From positions 7,254,001 to 7,318,000 of the forward strand of contig CM051514.1 of NCBI GenBank assembly GCA_028015205.1: a stretch of 64,000 bases of DNA, given 5' to 3'. A model generated the notes under the pieces. The model was not told the DNA's origin and ran no database searches. It worked only from the letters and a program-made list of their open reading frames with translations. Below, in pieces: positions 1 through 11,850 of this stretch; position 1 is the stretch's first letter, and the number at the start of each line of letters is the position of its first letter. Position numbers and translations under genes: made by a program. Source of the stretch: Mytilisepta virgata (taxonomy: Eukaryota > Mollusca > Bivalvia > Mytilida > Mytilidae).

Positions 1-2
1 GT

Positions 3-854
3 AGACCACGGGTTACATCTGACCGGGAAAATAGGGCATTGCAGCGTTTGGTTAGACGTATGCCATTCGCAACCAGTCCCGTACTTAAACAACACTGATT
101 GCCCAACAGACGGTTATCAGCACGAACGGTCAGAAACCGTCTGAAATCAGCGGGGTTGAGATCAAGAAGGGTCATCAAGCGGCCACTATTGGTTGACCGA
201 CATCGACGAGCACGTTTGACATGGTGTTTGGCACGACGCGGTTGGAACATCAGGAATTGGCGCAAGATTCATTGGTCAGACGACAGCCGGTTTCTGCTTC
301 ATGTCACCGATGGCCGGACGAGGGTCTGGAGGGCAAAAAATACAGCTTATACCCCAAGGAACATCCAGCCAACTGTCCCGTACGGTGGAGGCTCAGTAAT
401 GGTTTGGGGGTGTATCTCCCATGACTGCATGCTGGATTTAGTCACCATAAGAGGCACCCTTAATGGCGACCAGTACATCAGAGACGTCTTGCAACCAGTT
501 GTTGTCCCTCATTTAAACAACCACCCACTCGCCACAAGGCCTTTATTTATGGATGACAACGCCAGGCCTCACCGTTCAAGAGCAGTAACTGCTTACATCC
601 AAAGGGAAGCGGTTGCACGGATTCCTTGGCCAGCCATGAGCCCGGATTTGAATCCGATAGAGCGTATTTGGGATTTGTTAGGCCGTCGTGTACAGGCACG
701 AGAACCTCCAGTGCAGAACATTCGTCAGTTGGAAGCAACATTGCATCAGGAATGGCAACAACTTACAAAACAGGACATCAGACGTCTAACTGGAGGGATG
801 AGGCGCAGGGTTGACGCTGTTATCCGAGCACGTGGGGGTTTCACCCGGTACTGA
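3..854 (+). pseudogene. Tc1-like (Tc1/mariner) transposase, 5' end outside window, one nonsense codon
   Basis: One reading frame runs from base 3 to the stop at 852-854 and is broken only by TGA at 96-98, where related proteins would be expected to carry tryptophan (reading KQH-stop-LPNRRLS). The part before the stop reads as the helix-turn-helix DNA-binding region, the part after as the DDE catalytic domain. Visible signatures are WSDDSRF (first Asp), FMDDNARPHRS (second Asp) and SPDLNPIERIW (Glu), with 34 residues between the second Asp and the Glu, i.e. the DD34E spacing of Tc1. Family proteins are about 340 residues; 283 codons are visible, so roughly 50-60 N-terminal codons lie upstream of the window. 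The catalytic core has no other lesion, which suggests a fairly young copy. The enzyme would cut and paste its own element at TA dinucleotides. A start at the TTG of 99 is not credible because the frame clearly continues upstream. Confidence 0.9.
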
Positions 855-1182
855 ACTTTCAACAATAGAAGTCGTCGAGTGACCGATATGTAACATTTTT
901 AAAGAGAAATGACAGTCTGGTCGTGCCAATCGAACTGTGGAGATTCAAACTTAAAATGGACGTTTTAATGACAAAAGCTACCCTTGTGATATTGTTAATA
1001 AATATTCTTCAAATTTACATTTTTCTTTATTTTGTTCATTGTATCCTATAGCCAATGGTATGCCCTTATAGGTCACTATTGTGATTTTGTTATTATAAGT
1101 TCAATAATTCTGTGATACTGGTCGTATCATTTGTCATATCAAAAAACTATAGGGGTGCTTAACTTTTTTCCTTGTGTATATA
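855..1182 (+). mobile_element. 3' non-coding part of the Tc1-like element
   Basis: This AT-rich stretch follows the transposase stop. It probably ends near 1150-1182, where a block containing GGGGTGCTTAACTTTTTT is followed by TATA. A TA-flanked terminal inverted repeat is expected for this family, but the matching left end lies outside the window, so the boundary is inferred. Confidence 0.4.
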
Positions 1183-3710
1183 TCGACCTGATGAGGCCTT
1201 CAGATTGCCCGTATTTCCCTGACTAAGTATAATTTAAGGTATTTTATCAGTGAAGTTACTTTTAATTTGTACGTGTGTACGTATTTTCAATTAAATATAT
1301 CATATTTGACCAAACATTGAGTTAAAGATAAAAATAAATGGACTTCGTCACTTCCGCTATTGCCATTTTTGTAAAATTGTTGTCACGGAATATAAACAAT
1401 GACTTCAGATTTGAAATGGGTTTTTTCTCATTCCAAGAATAGGAATGAATTTATGCGCAAGTGTTAGATTAAACATTGCGTCTGCAAAGAGACCGCGCTC
1501 CCCTACATGGTGTTACGTGTATATTTATTTCTAGCTGAAGCTAGGGAAAAGTAAGATATTTTACCATAGTATCAGGTTAAATCTAGAGGCCAATTTGGTC
1601 TTGCTGATCTTTAAAATTATTCTCTTTGTTGAAGACCTACCCAAGACTTTCAAAATGAACAACAGCAATAAAAACAATGTTACTGTTTTTGTGTCGCCTG
1701 CGGAACGCATGGTCGACACATAGGGATCACTATCTGTCGTCTTGCGTCTTGCGTCGTCAGACTTTTCTTCTGTCCTCAACTACTCGTAAACCGCTCAAAG
1801 GAATTTGATGAAACTTTCTCAGTGCATTTACCTTAATGCACAGGTGTGCATATATATTTCATTTTTAGAAAATTAAGATATTTTTTTTTTTGTAAAAATT
1901 GAAATTTAAAAAAAAAAGGGGGGGGTGTCCAAACTTCTATTCTCAACTACTCCAAATTTGTATCAAAGAATTTATTACCATAGTCTATACCTCGACTTGT
2001 GAACTCCAAGTCTCCGAGTCAGCTGCTACTATTTCGATACTAGCTCGAAGTTTATACTTTAAATTTAGTTAAATTTGTAAAAACTAAGTAATATCTCCCT
2101 CGTGCATAGCTCTGTTCTAGGATGGTTTTGGCTTTGCCCTTCTGGTGTTTTTGGCCTTTTTGCATTTGCTCTTCAAAGGTGTGGAGTATTGTTTTGGGGT
2201 TTTCAACATTTGAAACCTTGAGCACAAGTGTTGAGTCGTGAATTGACGAAATGTCCATATCTTGTGCAAAAAACTGGTATCAAAGAATTTACATACAGGG
2301 TAATATCGTGGACACGTCTACTTGTTAGCACCGTGTCAAATATTACTAATTTAGGATGATATACTAACTTATTAAAAGACATACAAGATGTTTAGTGTTG
2401 TTTTTGGATAGGATTCCTGCAGGTTTAAGCTGTTCATCTAGTATAATCATGTAGTTTGTATTCGTATTGGTGTAGATTGTTGTCATCGGTAATGCTGAAG
2501 TATCAAATAAAGGCTGATTAAATGACCATAAAGACAAAGGAGATTCATCATTACTCCGGTCACTGGAAGATTCAGACCATTTTTATGTGATTAGTGGGAG
2601 CACGTTCACACCAATTTTCAAAGCCAATGTTAATATAAATAATTTATAATGACAGAAAGCAGTCTAAACGAGAATCCAACTTAAAGTCATAAATTAACGT
2701 CAGATAGTAAAATTATCTGTATCCTCAAGATTCTTGATTAAGGGCAGGAATTGATTTCTGGCATAATATTTATTTATTTTAATTAATGATGGTTTATAGA
2801 CAAGATTTCGTGCTAGAGTTCAGTCTTTACATAAAAACCGTAATAGTTAAGGTCGATTCTAGCCAACCAATATAAGTTCAAGAAATAATAAAATGAAAGC
2901 CTATAGGGATTTGAGTCAATAAATATAGAATAAAAGGTAGTTTCGTTTTCGATACTGACTATATCATGTGGAATATATAGACGAGCCCGAACTTCGTGAT
3001 TCCAAGAATTACTGTTATGAGAACACTTTTCCATTTTGCTTAACGATGGGATCATACTTCAATTTCATCAAACTCTAAAACCATTACCAGGCACGCTTGT
3101 GAATAAAATTTTGAGAGAAAAAAATCATCAGAAGAATCGAAACGAAACTGTCATTAACAAAGTAACCAAAATCCAACTTTGACTGATAGAGTTGAATCCC
3201 TACTAGATATCTAAATATGTCACCATAGTTTATGAAACTACTGTTAAAGCGATATCCTGCTGGAGGACTGTTAACTTCCGAGTGTGTCTCGACCTCAGTA
3301 GTAGTTGTTCGGCTATGACATGATTTTAAGAAACTTGTGTTTAAAGTTTTAGTTGATGAATTATGAATTCTAATGCAATGTGAATGCAACAAGCAATTTG
3401 ATTGGCTAAGAGAATGCGTAAAATCTACGTTCTACCTGTCTGTAACCAAGCATGGTCGCCATTTTGAAAACGGTTATTTCAGGAGAATTAAATATTGGAC
3501 AACAGGAGCGAGTCGTTCAAAAATATCCGTTTGCTTGACTCCGCAAAGCGTCAGGTAAACATAATTTGCGACAGTAAAATCTACGTTTTACGCAGGAACC
3601 ACATCAAACACAATACGGTTATTCTATAAATTATGTTCAAATGTTAGGCAAAGTTGACTTAACCTGGATTTTTTTCCAAAGTATTTAGGCTGTATTGCTC
3701 AAAATGTGTG
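1183..3710. other. No gene seen; AT-rich DNA with old repeat fragments
   Basis: No protein-like frame was recognised. Around 1885-1925 lie T, A and G homopolymer runs. At 2206-2290 there is a minus-strand copy of a dispersed repeat that recurs near 47.5, 48.2 and 56.6 kb. Short open frames at 2813-3055 and 3084-3392 have no recognisable motif. Confidence 0.5.
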
Positions 3711-3720
3711 TGTTTTTTTG

Positions 3721-3752
3721 TTTTTTTTTTTTTTTTTTGGGGGGGGGGGGGG
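3721..3752 (+). repeat. Homopolymer T18-G14 tract
   Basis: Eighteen T are followed directly by fourteen G (3721-3738 and 3739-3752), preceded by another short T run. Length is likely to be polymorphic or affected by sequencing error. Confidence 0.9.
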
Positions 3753-3869
3753 CTTTTCTTAGTTTTGGTCACGAGTGTACCGATGAAGATTGATCTAGAG
3801 GTTTCATCAGTTTAATTACCGTGCAATGCAATTTCCCTAGGGGGGGCGACCCCCTTTTTTAATTCACCT

Positions 3870-6240
3870 GGCTAAAGCCAGGGTCAGCATTTGCCATTAC
3901 TTTGCGTCCGTACGTTAACTTTTCACATTTCAATCTTTTTCTCCAAAACCATTGGATAGTCCTCTACAGAGTTTGTTTTTGGTTCTGATCCAAAATTCAA
4001 CATCGCTGCCAATGCCATTTATACACTCTTGATTGGCTGAAACTACAAAAGCAATTGAATTGTTCTATTGCAGGAATGATCCTTACATGGTCTTCTACAC
4101 AATTTATGTTCTTTGTGCCGATCTGAAATCAAAGATGGCTGCCACCACGGACACATTTAACATAGGGTCCTTTGGGAAATACAGAAACCATTTGACAGAT
4201 GAAAGTAATATTCTGCCTGAATGATCAGATAATGGTCCTTAAAAAAGACTAAATTTTCGAAAACCTCTTCTCTGAAACTACAAAAGCAATTGAATGGTTA
4301 AACTGCAGGAATGATTCTTACATGGTCCTCTACAAACTTTATGTTTTTCGTGTCGATCTGAAATCCAAGATGTCCGCCACCGTTGGGGACATTTTACATG
4401 GGATCCTATGGGAAACGAACATACAAACATCTTCTTGTAAGAAGCCGTCTCACAGATGGAAGTAATATTACGCCTGAATGGTCGGATAATGGTCCTTAAT
4501 AAAATGATGTTTTTGGTTCTGATAAAAAATTCCACATGGCTGCCAGGGGCATTTATGCACTTTGATTGGTTGAAATTTCATAAAATGTTCTTCTCTGAAA
4601 CTACAAAAGCAATTGAATTGTTATATTGCAGGAATGTTCCTTATATGGTCCTCTACAAAGTTTATGATTTTCATGCTGAAATCCAAGATGGCCAACACCG
4701 CGGGACACCTTTAACATGGGATCCTATGGGAAACGAACATACAAACAGCATCTTGTCAGAAACCGTTCGACAGATGGAAGTAATATTATGCCTGGATGAT
4801 CAGAAAATGGTCCTTAACAAAATTTATGTTTTTAGTGCCGGTCCGATATTCAACATGGCTACCAGGTTCAGTTATGCACTCTGATTGGCTGAAAATTCAC
4901 AAAAATCTTCTCTTAAACTACAAAAGCAATTGAATCGTTACATTGCAGGAATGATTCTCTACCAAGTGTGTGTTTTCATGCTAGTATTAAATTCAAGATG
5001 GCTGCCATTGTGGCATGATTATCTGATTAGAAATTTCACGTTTTTCTGTTTATTGCCTATATAACTTAGGTGAGCGATACAGGCTCTTTGCCATGTGAGC
5101 TTTTGTAATCACTTGGCTCCGTCGTTCGTCCGTTAACTTTTCACATTTTAATCTCCTCTGAAACCAGTAGACCAAATAGAATTAAATTTGGCAACAAGCA
5201 TCTTTGTAAGGTCTTTTATCAAGCTTGCTCATTTCGTCCCGATCGGACAACAAACATGGCCACCATGGTCAATTGTTGTTTCTGATTGGCTCAGTTTTCA
5301 CAATTATTCTCCTCTAAAACTGCTTTACCAAATGGAATTAAACATGATGGAAAGTCCTTTATAAAATTTCTTCCAGATCGAACTACAAACAAGGCCGCCA
5401 TGGGCAGTTCTTGTTTCTGATTTGCTGATATAAAAAAGGTGTTTTACAACGTTTCTTCATTTTTTCCAGATCAAGCGACAAACATGGCCGCCATGGGCAA
5501 TTCTTGTTTCTGATTGGCTGATATAAAAAAATCTCTGAAATCGCTTGGGCAAATGGAACAAAACTTGACAGGAAGCATCTATGGGAGGTTCTTTACAAAG
5601 TTTCCTCGTTTTGTCCCGATCCGACTATAATTATGGCCGCCTGGGCAGTTCTTTTTTCTGATTTGCTGATATAAAAAAAATTCTCTGAAATCGTTTGGGC
5701 AATTGGAACGAAACTTAACAGGAAGCATCTGTGGGAGGTTTTTTACAATGTTTCTTAATTTTTTTTCAGATCAGGCGACAAACATAGCCGCCATGGGCAA
5801 TTCTTGTTTCTGATTGGTTGATTTTATAAAAAATTCTCTGAAATTGCTGGGCACAATAGAGCTAAACTTAACAGAAAGTGTCTATGGCTTATAACAAAAA
5901 TATACAGAAATGCAAAATTGCTTTAAGTCAAACAAGGTCTGAATGTTCCTCATAAAGTGCTGACCAAGTGTTCTTACTTTGGTACCAATCGCTAATCCAA
6001 GATTGCCACCAGTAGAGGACTTAGGTCAACACAAGTCCCTATGGGAAATACATGCAAAAATCTTCCGGAGAACCGCTGAATATGCTGATCTGTAAGTAGA
6101 AGGAAAAATTTGGTCCCTACAAGACTTACCACACTTCATAATGATAGGAAGAAGTGACTTCTCTCATTGAGGTACATCAATAAAAACGCCTTTCATGCCA
6201 GGTGAGCGATACAGGCTAAGTCCTCTCGGCCTCTAGTTTC
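3870..6240 (+). repeat. Diverged tandem family with 'CTGATTGGCTGA' and 'GGCCGCCATGGGCA' units
   Basis: Two related series are visible. Series 1 repeats a block with ACTACAAAAGCAATTGAAT followed by TGCAGGAATG near 4043, 4276, 4597 and 4916, the last two steps being about 320 bp. Series 2 repeats an ACATGGCCGCCATGG-type block followed by TTCTTGTTTCTGATTGGCTG near 5246, 5380, 5473, 5625 and 5775. The phrase GGTGAGCGATACAGGCT occurs near 5070 and again near 6201, and a TCCGT..CGTTAACTTTTCACATTT phrase occurs near 3905 and 5130, so the array has recurrent edges. I associate this family with many bivalve genomes (from memory). Reading frames crossing it are by-products of the repeat. Confidence 0.75.
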
Positions 6241-7196
6241 TTATATTTGCCTGTATGAATTCTATCTCCAAGGAAATACTATTGTTTGTTAGATTAGGTT
6301 AGGCACTTAAATTTGCAGTACTAAATAATACATTCCCATTTATATTGTGTATGAAAAAATGAGGCTGAATGTTCAAAATCCGAAATTTTTTTATCATGAT
6401 TTATTGACTGCTATAAAAATACTCATGGCAGGAAACCGATTTTAAAAAACATCATCTATATATTGATTACATTCATAATTTAATGCATGTCATTACTATC
6501 TCGTCGAAAGACGTTCTATTGTTTTATCCGAGCACTATATATGGCGGCTAAAATAGAGGTTTTATTTATCAAAACCGGATACACTGTAGATATTTAGAAA
6601 TGCGTAACTTAGGGCTTAAGGCATCTAAGTTTATCTAAAATGGTTTCAGTGACTACCACCGATGATACCCTTGAACAGTTACGGACTACTAGCAGCGGAA
6701 TTGTCACTTTGGAAATAAAATGTAAAGTACATTTGATCAGAATTTGTAAATTACATTTCACAAAGTTAGTATCTGCACCTATTTCCTCTGGATAAGCAGA
6801 CATAACCCAAGACATCACTTCTGCAGATTGATAATTTTCTTTGATTATTACAGTAATTAACTTGAAGATATAAAATGTACAGACAGTCGTTAAATCTTTA
6901 AGTAGCTATTTATTTAATTCGACACATACGAAGTGCCGTTGGACAAAGCTATTAAATAACATTTCAGAACATTTTGAAGGATTAAAGGTAGATTGGGAAC
7001 AATACAAGTCACCAATCACCATTACAGTAATAAATTGTTCTCAACTTCCGTGATGAAGGTTAAAAGATGTGTATACAGATGGTATTGTGATGTCAATATG
7101 CTTTTGGAAAGAGAAGTACTTGCATATTTAATTGTCCTGTTATTTATTATTGTCATTCATTGCTTTTTTCTGCATTTCAAAATCATAAATAATTGC
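6241..7196. other. No gene seen
   Basis: AT-rich sequence with scattered short frames (for example 6609-6818 minus and 6993-7283 plus). No domain, splice structure or clear repeat was recognised. Confidence 0.45.
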
Positions 7197-7553
7197 AACA
7201 ATAGAGAAAAAGGACAAATATACCTAAGGAGCAATAAAAAAAAACGTAATGCATTGGACAGACAAACCCGGGAAGACAAATGAACAACCACAAGCACAAC
7301 AAATAAACACAGAAAACTAAAAAACTAAAAAACAATGAACAACACGAACTCCTATAAAAACCAGGAGTGAACCCAGGTGCTCCGGAAGGGTAAGCAGTTC
7401 CTGCTCCGTATACGGCACCCGTCGTGAAGTTCAACAAAGTCAATAAGGTGGAAGTCAAAAATCAGTGGAGGCACATGAAAGGTTACGACAGTGGGAACAG
7501 GTCCAACATCATCTTAGATATTGGAACACTGTAATGGTCAATCAATTCATGAT
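7197..7553 (+). mobile_element. Dispersed element with a single satellite-like monomer (founder form)
   Basis: This copy matches 45040-45385 over almost its whole length, sharing GGACAAATATACCTAAGGAG, GACAGACAAACCCGGGAAG, AACTCCTATAAAAACCAGG and the end GTCAATCAATTCATGATG. In the middle, near 7378, it has CTCCGGAAGGGTAAGCAG once. That segment is related to the 60-bp unit amplified at 40.8-44.4 kb. No coding capacity is credible. The layout (short element with a core prone to tandem growth) recalls the pearl-type non-autonomous elements described from bivalves; that is an analogy, not an identification. Confidence 0.75.
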
Positions 7554-8034
7554 GGAAGCGGATATTGGAAAGTGTCAACCCATGTTCAGTACCCAAAATT
7601 TTATCTTAAAAGGCCATAATGATCTAACTTAATCATTCTAGAATAGCTTGGTTTCTCTTTCATATAATGTTCAATCTAATTCAAGATAACAAGAGAAAGT
7701 AAAGTCATGTTATCGGGCACTAAATCAAAACCGGTCAAAGCCTTCAACATTTTCTCAGACTATAAATGAATTTTCATTTACCACACCAAATGACATAAGA
7801 TAAACAATATATGAGGCAAACTATGTTATCTATGTCAAGGAGAAAAGAAACATAATTACATCTGCATCATGGATTAAATTTAGTGTTGGTCATTCAGTCT
7901 GAAATTGCTTATCAAATTAATCACATCAGACAGTTTAAACTAAACAATTTTATCAGACAATTAACAATAATAATTAATAACTTTTTATATAATAAAGTTA
8001 AAGTTTTAGCTTTATAACAATAAAAAAAGTCCTA
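7554..8034. other. No gene seen
   Basis: AT-rich sequence between the dispersed element and the RT pseudogene, with no recognisable motif. It may be the 5' non-coding part of the retroelement. Confidence 0.35.
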
Positions 8035-8800
8035 ATGTTTAATATTGATAACTTTAAATCCAAACCGCCTGATTTCTACTGCCCCTTTTCTCCATTCACT
8101 TATAGTCCTGCTGGCCATGTTACTGGTGACATAAGCATCGTTAACAATACTAAGTTGGAAGACATCTTTCTAAAAGGTCCCAAATATGGTGAGCCCCAGC
8201 CTAGCAACTGGAAGCACACCATCAACATACTAATGGATGCTGTCGAGCCAGGAAATGGGCAAATTTGATCAGGATTATGAAGTCATTAATTCTTATTCGC
8301 ATTCGGCGCCTTAGAATGTCCATGAGTTCTAAACCTGATAGCGTATTTAATGATTTCCAAGTAAGAGCACCTGAGTTCAATCCTGGTTTTTATAGGAGTT
8401 CCTGTTGTTCATTGTTTTTGTTTAGTTTTCTGTGTTTATTTCTTGAGCTTGGTTGTCCATTGTCTTCCCGGGTTTGTCTGTCTAATAGATTCCGTTGTTT
8501 GTTTTTCTCCTTAAGTATATTTGTCCTCTTTAGAAAAACACCGTCCTATCTTCATGACAATTATGTCATTGTACCAGCTTATAAAGCTCCAAATAACATC
8601 GTTTTTGTCTTCAAAAGATACTACATTGAATGCCTGATTAAGGAAATGGGTATTAACAATTCACTTGGCAACCCCACTTACACGCACTTTACGATGCCAA
8701 TGGAAGATATCAGTTCATTATTAGATTTCACGTCCTTCTGGAATTGACACCTCACCGGACTTAACAATTTACTGGACTATGGTGGCGACGCCATTAATTA
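8035..8800 (+). pseudogene. Retroelement reverse-transcriptase N-terminal region, interrupted and frameshifted
   Basis: The first block (8035-8268) reads KPPDFYCPFSPFTYSPAG, then KGPKYGEPQPSNWKH and ends in a stop. A second overlapping frame from 8265 continues with LILIRIRRLRMSMSS. It is then interrupted at about 8361-8535 by foreign sequence and resumes with YLHDNYVIVPAYKAPNNIVFV and GNPTYT. Near 8742 another frameshift leads to GIDTSPDLTIYW. I recall this series of motifs from RT-bearing elements common in bivalves and cnidarians, probably Penelope-like; the class is uncertain. The palm motifs with catalytic aspartates (YADD type) are absent, so only the upstream end of the enzyme survives. 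At least two frameshifts plus an insertion make it inactive. Confidence 0.6.
8361..8535 (-). mobile_element. Inverted, truncated copy of the 7.2-kb dispersed element inside the RT pseudogene
   Basis: Read on the minus strand this matches part of 7205-7390: it shares GGACAAATATACTTAAGGAG, AACCCGGGAAGACAA, AACTCCTATAAAAACCAGG and CAGGTGCTC. On the plus strand it adds about 58 codons in frame, between 'VFNDF' and 'YLHDNYVIV' of the RT relative. It therefore inserted after the retroelement was already in place. Confidence 0.75.
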
Positions 8801-10849
8801 CTTAAGTTTCGGATAAATGCACCTCCAAAATTATATTGATTCTTAACTTTGGTAAAGTTTGACAGCATGGTAATCATGCAACGAATATATTACCAACAGA
8901 TAAGGAATATCAAGTGAAAAATGTTTTAGAATAATGAAAAGCGAAAACATAAACATGATAAACAGAACAAGCCGTGAGAATACAAGTAGCGGTTAATGAC
9001 TATGACACATGTTGTACTTAATTTTCAGTCAAACATTGGCAAAATTGCATATCTTTTTTACCTTTTTTTCACAAAAATTTGAAATGTTGCTATGATAATG
9101 GCGTTTATTTTTGGGAGTTGGAAGCGTTGCCTGTATTTGCCATTTCTGAAAATATATATACATGTATATGAATGTTATTAACTCTGAAACTTCCTCAAGG
9201 AATCAGTGAGGCCACTTAAAACGGAAAATTTCACAACACATTGTGAGTATAACCTACGCTGACTGGCAATGTAATGGATGCCGTTAACGAGCAGGACATA
9301 TTTACCCTTCAGGAGCATCTGATGTCACTCCTGTTTTTTAGTGGGAGTTGATATTGATAGTGAGTTAGTTTCTGTTTTGTTTTTCTATTTTGTTTAGTTT
9401 GTTATATGGTTTTTATACTTTTAGTTATACATGTATCCTTGTGGCATTATGATACATTCTGATGATTTTATTTTTTTCTTTGGATAACGAATTAATGGAC
9501 TTTTCACACGGTTTCGGTATTCTTCTGCCGATTTTTAAACAGATTCACATGTCAATACCATAGCATGTCTGTATCATTTAGAGTCCCAGAGCTTCAGCAA
9601 GAATGTCGAAATTTAACTATCAAGAGGGTAGAAATATCGTAGCCCGCGAAGAGAAACGGAAGACGAATTTCTTTCTGCAATAACATTTGTAAGACTAAAA
9701 TATCATTTTCTACAGTCATTTCTTCTGTTGCTATGGTTATTGCTAATACATCCACAGCATGATCTATAATTAAACAGACCTTCATTTTTAGTTTTGGCGG
9801 CAAATGTTTGTAGCGATGTTTAACCAAAGTCAAGGTTGGTTTAATAAAAAAAGTTAATGTCTACAAGAGTGGAAAGTTTTACCGTGGCGAAAGGTTAAAA
9901 TTGCAAATTAGGTCAATACGTACAATAAAAATTTGTTTGTAATTTCAGCTAAGCACCTGTGATGGATCGCGAGACCTCAACCCACAGAACTGCAGCCTAG
10001 CGCGTTGCCAGGCATGATCGCGCACCATGGTGGGTAACATGTTTGGAAACGGTCACACTACATGCACCCTAAAGACGCCTTCTGTAATTTTCGAAAAAAA
10101 GTATAGGCTTATGGTCGCTACAGAAGGTTTATATACCACACTTTTGCTATGCGATAAAAAACAGATTTTCAGATAAATTTTGTATTTATGAGTGGCTTAG
10201 TCTAAACCAGATCAGTCCCAAATCGGATGTCTCGACTTTATTATGAATATCCTCGAATAACTGAACAAAGTTCATATACCACACTTTTTCTATGCGAAAA
10301 ATAAAACGATTTTTTTTTCTAAATAAATAACCATGTGTTCTAGGAAGTACGTCTTCGTCTATACGCATATAACTTTATATAAAGTATTAACATTCTACGA
10401 TTCAATTAACATTTGAGGCCCTGTATATGCATGCATGTTACAACAAATTATGGTTATAATATCCTCCTCCTCCTCCCTATTAAGTCAGTACAATTTGCTG
10501 TAACTGATAATGAAGTCATCGGGTCTTTGTTCTTTGGCTCCCCTTACGAGCGCGTACAATAACAGTAAACAACAAAATGGATAGCAGGAAAGGTCAACAA
10601 TGACATACCAATCAATCAAATAAAGCCAGTATCATAAAACTAAAGATTGAAATGTTCTGTGTATCAAGTGCTATTGATACCGTTGAAGTGTTCCGAATAA
10701 ATTACTTAATAATACACTTATGAATAATTGTCATCTTGGACACTACAAATCGTTTTTAGGTTTCTTCCGTGTTATAATTTGTTCTACTTTATTTATACAT
10801 TTTGTATTTCTATCCACTGCAAATAAAAATAGGGTCTACATTTGTTGTC
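8801..10849. other. No gene seen; old dispersed-repeat fragments
   Basis: Near 9310-9420 there is a degenerate minus-orientation relative of the 7.2-kb element (AGGAGCATCTGATGTCACTCC followed by a TTTTAGTGGGAG phrase). A GCACCTGTGATGGATC phrase at about 9953 recurs in reverse complement near 20262, so both belong to another dispersed family. Nothing protein-like was found. Confidence 0.4.
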
Positions 10850-11668
10850 TTTCTCTGTTCTGTGTCCTACTTCCCTTTTCTGTATTACATTGTTGCATTT
10901 CTGTGTTCTGTCCTACTTCCTTTTCTTGTATTACATTTTTGCCCTTTTGTGTCCTGTCATACTTCCATTTCCTGCATTACATTGTTGTCCTGTGCTCTGT
11001 CCTACTTCCTTTTCCTCCATTACATTGTTTGTCCTTCTGTGTCCTATCCTACTTTCTTTTTCTGCATTACATTGTTGCATTCTGTGCTCGGTCCTACTTC
11101 CCTTTTTAGCATTAAATTGTTGCCCTTCTGTGTCCTGTTTCATTTCCTTTTTCCGCATTACATTGTTACCCTTCTGCGTCCTTTTCTACTTCATTTCTGC
11201 ATTGTATTGTTGCCCTTCTGTGTCCTGTCCTATTTTCTTGTTCTGCATTGCATTGTTGCTCTTCTGTGTCCTGTTCTACTTTCTTTTTCTGCATTACATT
11301 GTTGCTCTTCTGTGTCCTGTTCTACTTTCTTTTTCTGCATTACATTGTTGCTCTTCTGTGTCCTGTTCTACTTTCCTTTTCTGTATTACATTGGTGCTCT
11401 TCTGTGTCCTGTCCTACTTTCTTTTTCTGCATTACAGTGTTGCTCTTCTGTGTCCTGTTCTACTTTTTTTCTGCATTACATAATTGCTCTTCTGTGTCCT
11501 GTTCTACTTTCTTGTTCTGCATTACACTGCTGCTCTTCTGTGTCATGTTCTACTTTCTTTTTCTGCATTACATTGATGCTCTTCTGTGTCCTGTTCTACT
11601 TTCTTTTTCTGCATTACAGTGTTGCTCTTCTGTGTCCTGTTCTACTTTCTTTTTCTGCATTACTTTGA
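10850..11668 (+). repeat. 46-bp pyrimidine-rich minisatellite, about 18 units
   Basis: The unit contains TCTGTGTCCTGTTCTAC, then TTTCTTTTTCTGCATTACA and TTGTTGCTC. GCATTACA recurs every 46 bases across the best-preserved part (11291, 11337 and so on). Left-hand units are more diverged than right-hand ones. Because 46 is not a multiple of three, each plus-strand frame passes through all phases, and the low stop content of the unit leaves all three long and open (up to 288 codons). These are artefacts rich in Cys, Phe and Leu, not credible proteins. Confidence 0.9.
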
Positions 11669-11730
11669 GGCATTGTTACTCTGATTCTAGTCGATCTAAG
11701 CAAACAATAATCAATCAGTTGTTTTTTTAT

Positions 11731-11850
11731 TTCTATCCCATGAGTAAATGTGGAGTAATAGATACACATACTATCCCATGAGTAAATGTGGAGTAATAGA
11801 TACACATACTATCCCATGAGTAAATGTGGAGTAATAGATACATATACAAT
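11731..11850 (+). repeat. 38-bp tandem repeat, 3 units
   Basis: The phrase CCCATGAGTAAATGTGGAG recurs three times at 38-bp spacing, followed each time by TAATAGATACA. The copies are almost identical. Confidence 0.9.

Noticed and set aside
547..741. Minus-strand frame inside the Tc1 element
   Set aside because: Shadow of the transposase coding sequence.
10802..11668. 288-codon Cys/Phe-rich frame
   Set aside because: Made of the 46-bp repeat; all three frames are equally open.
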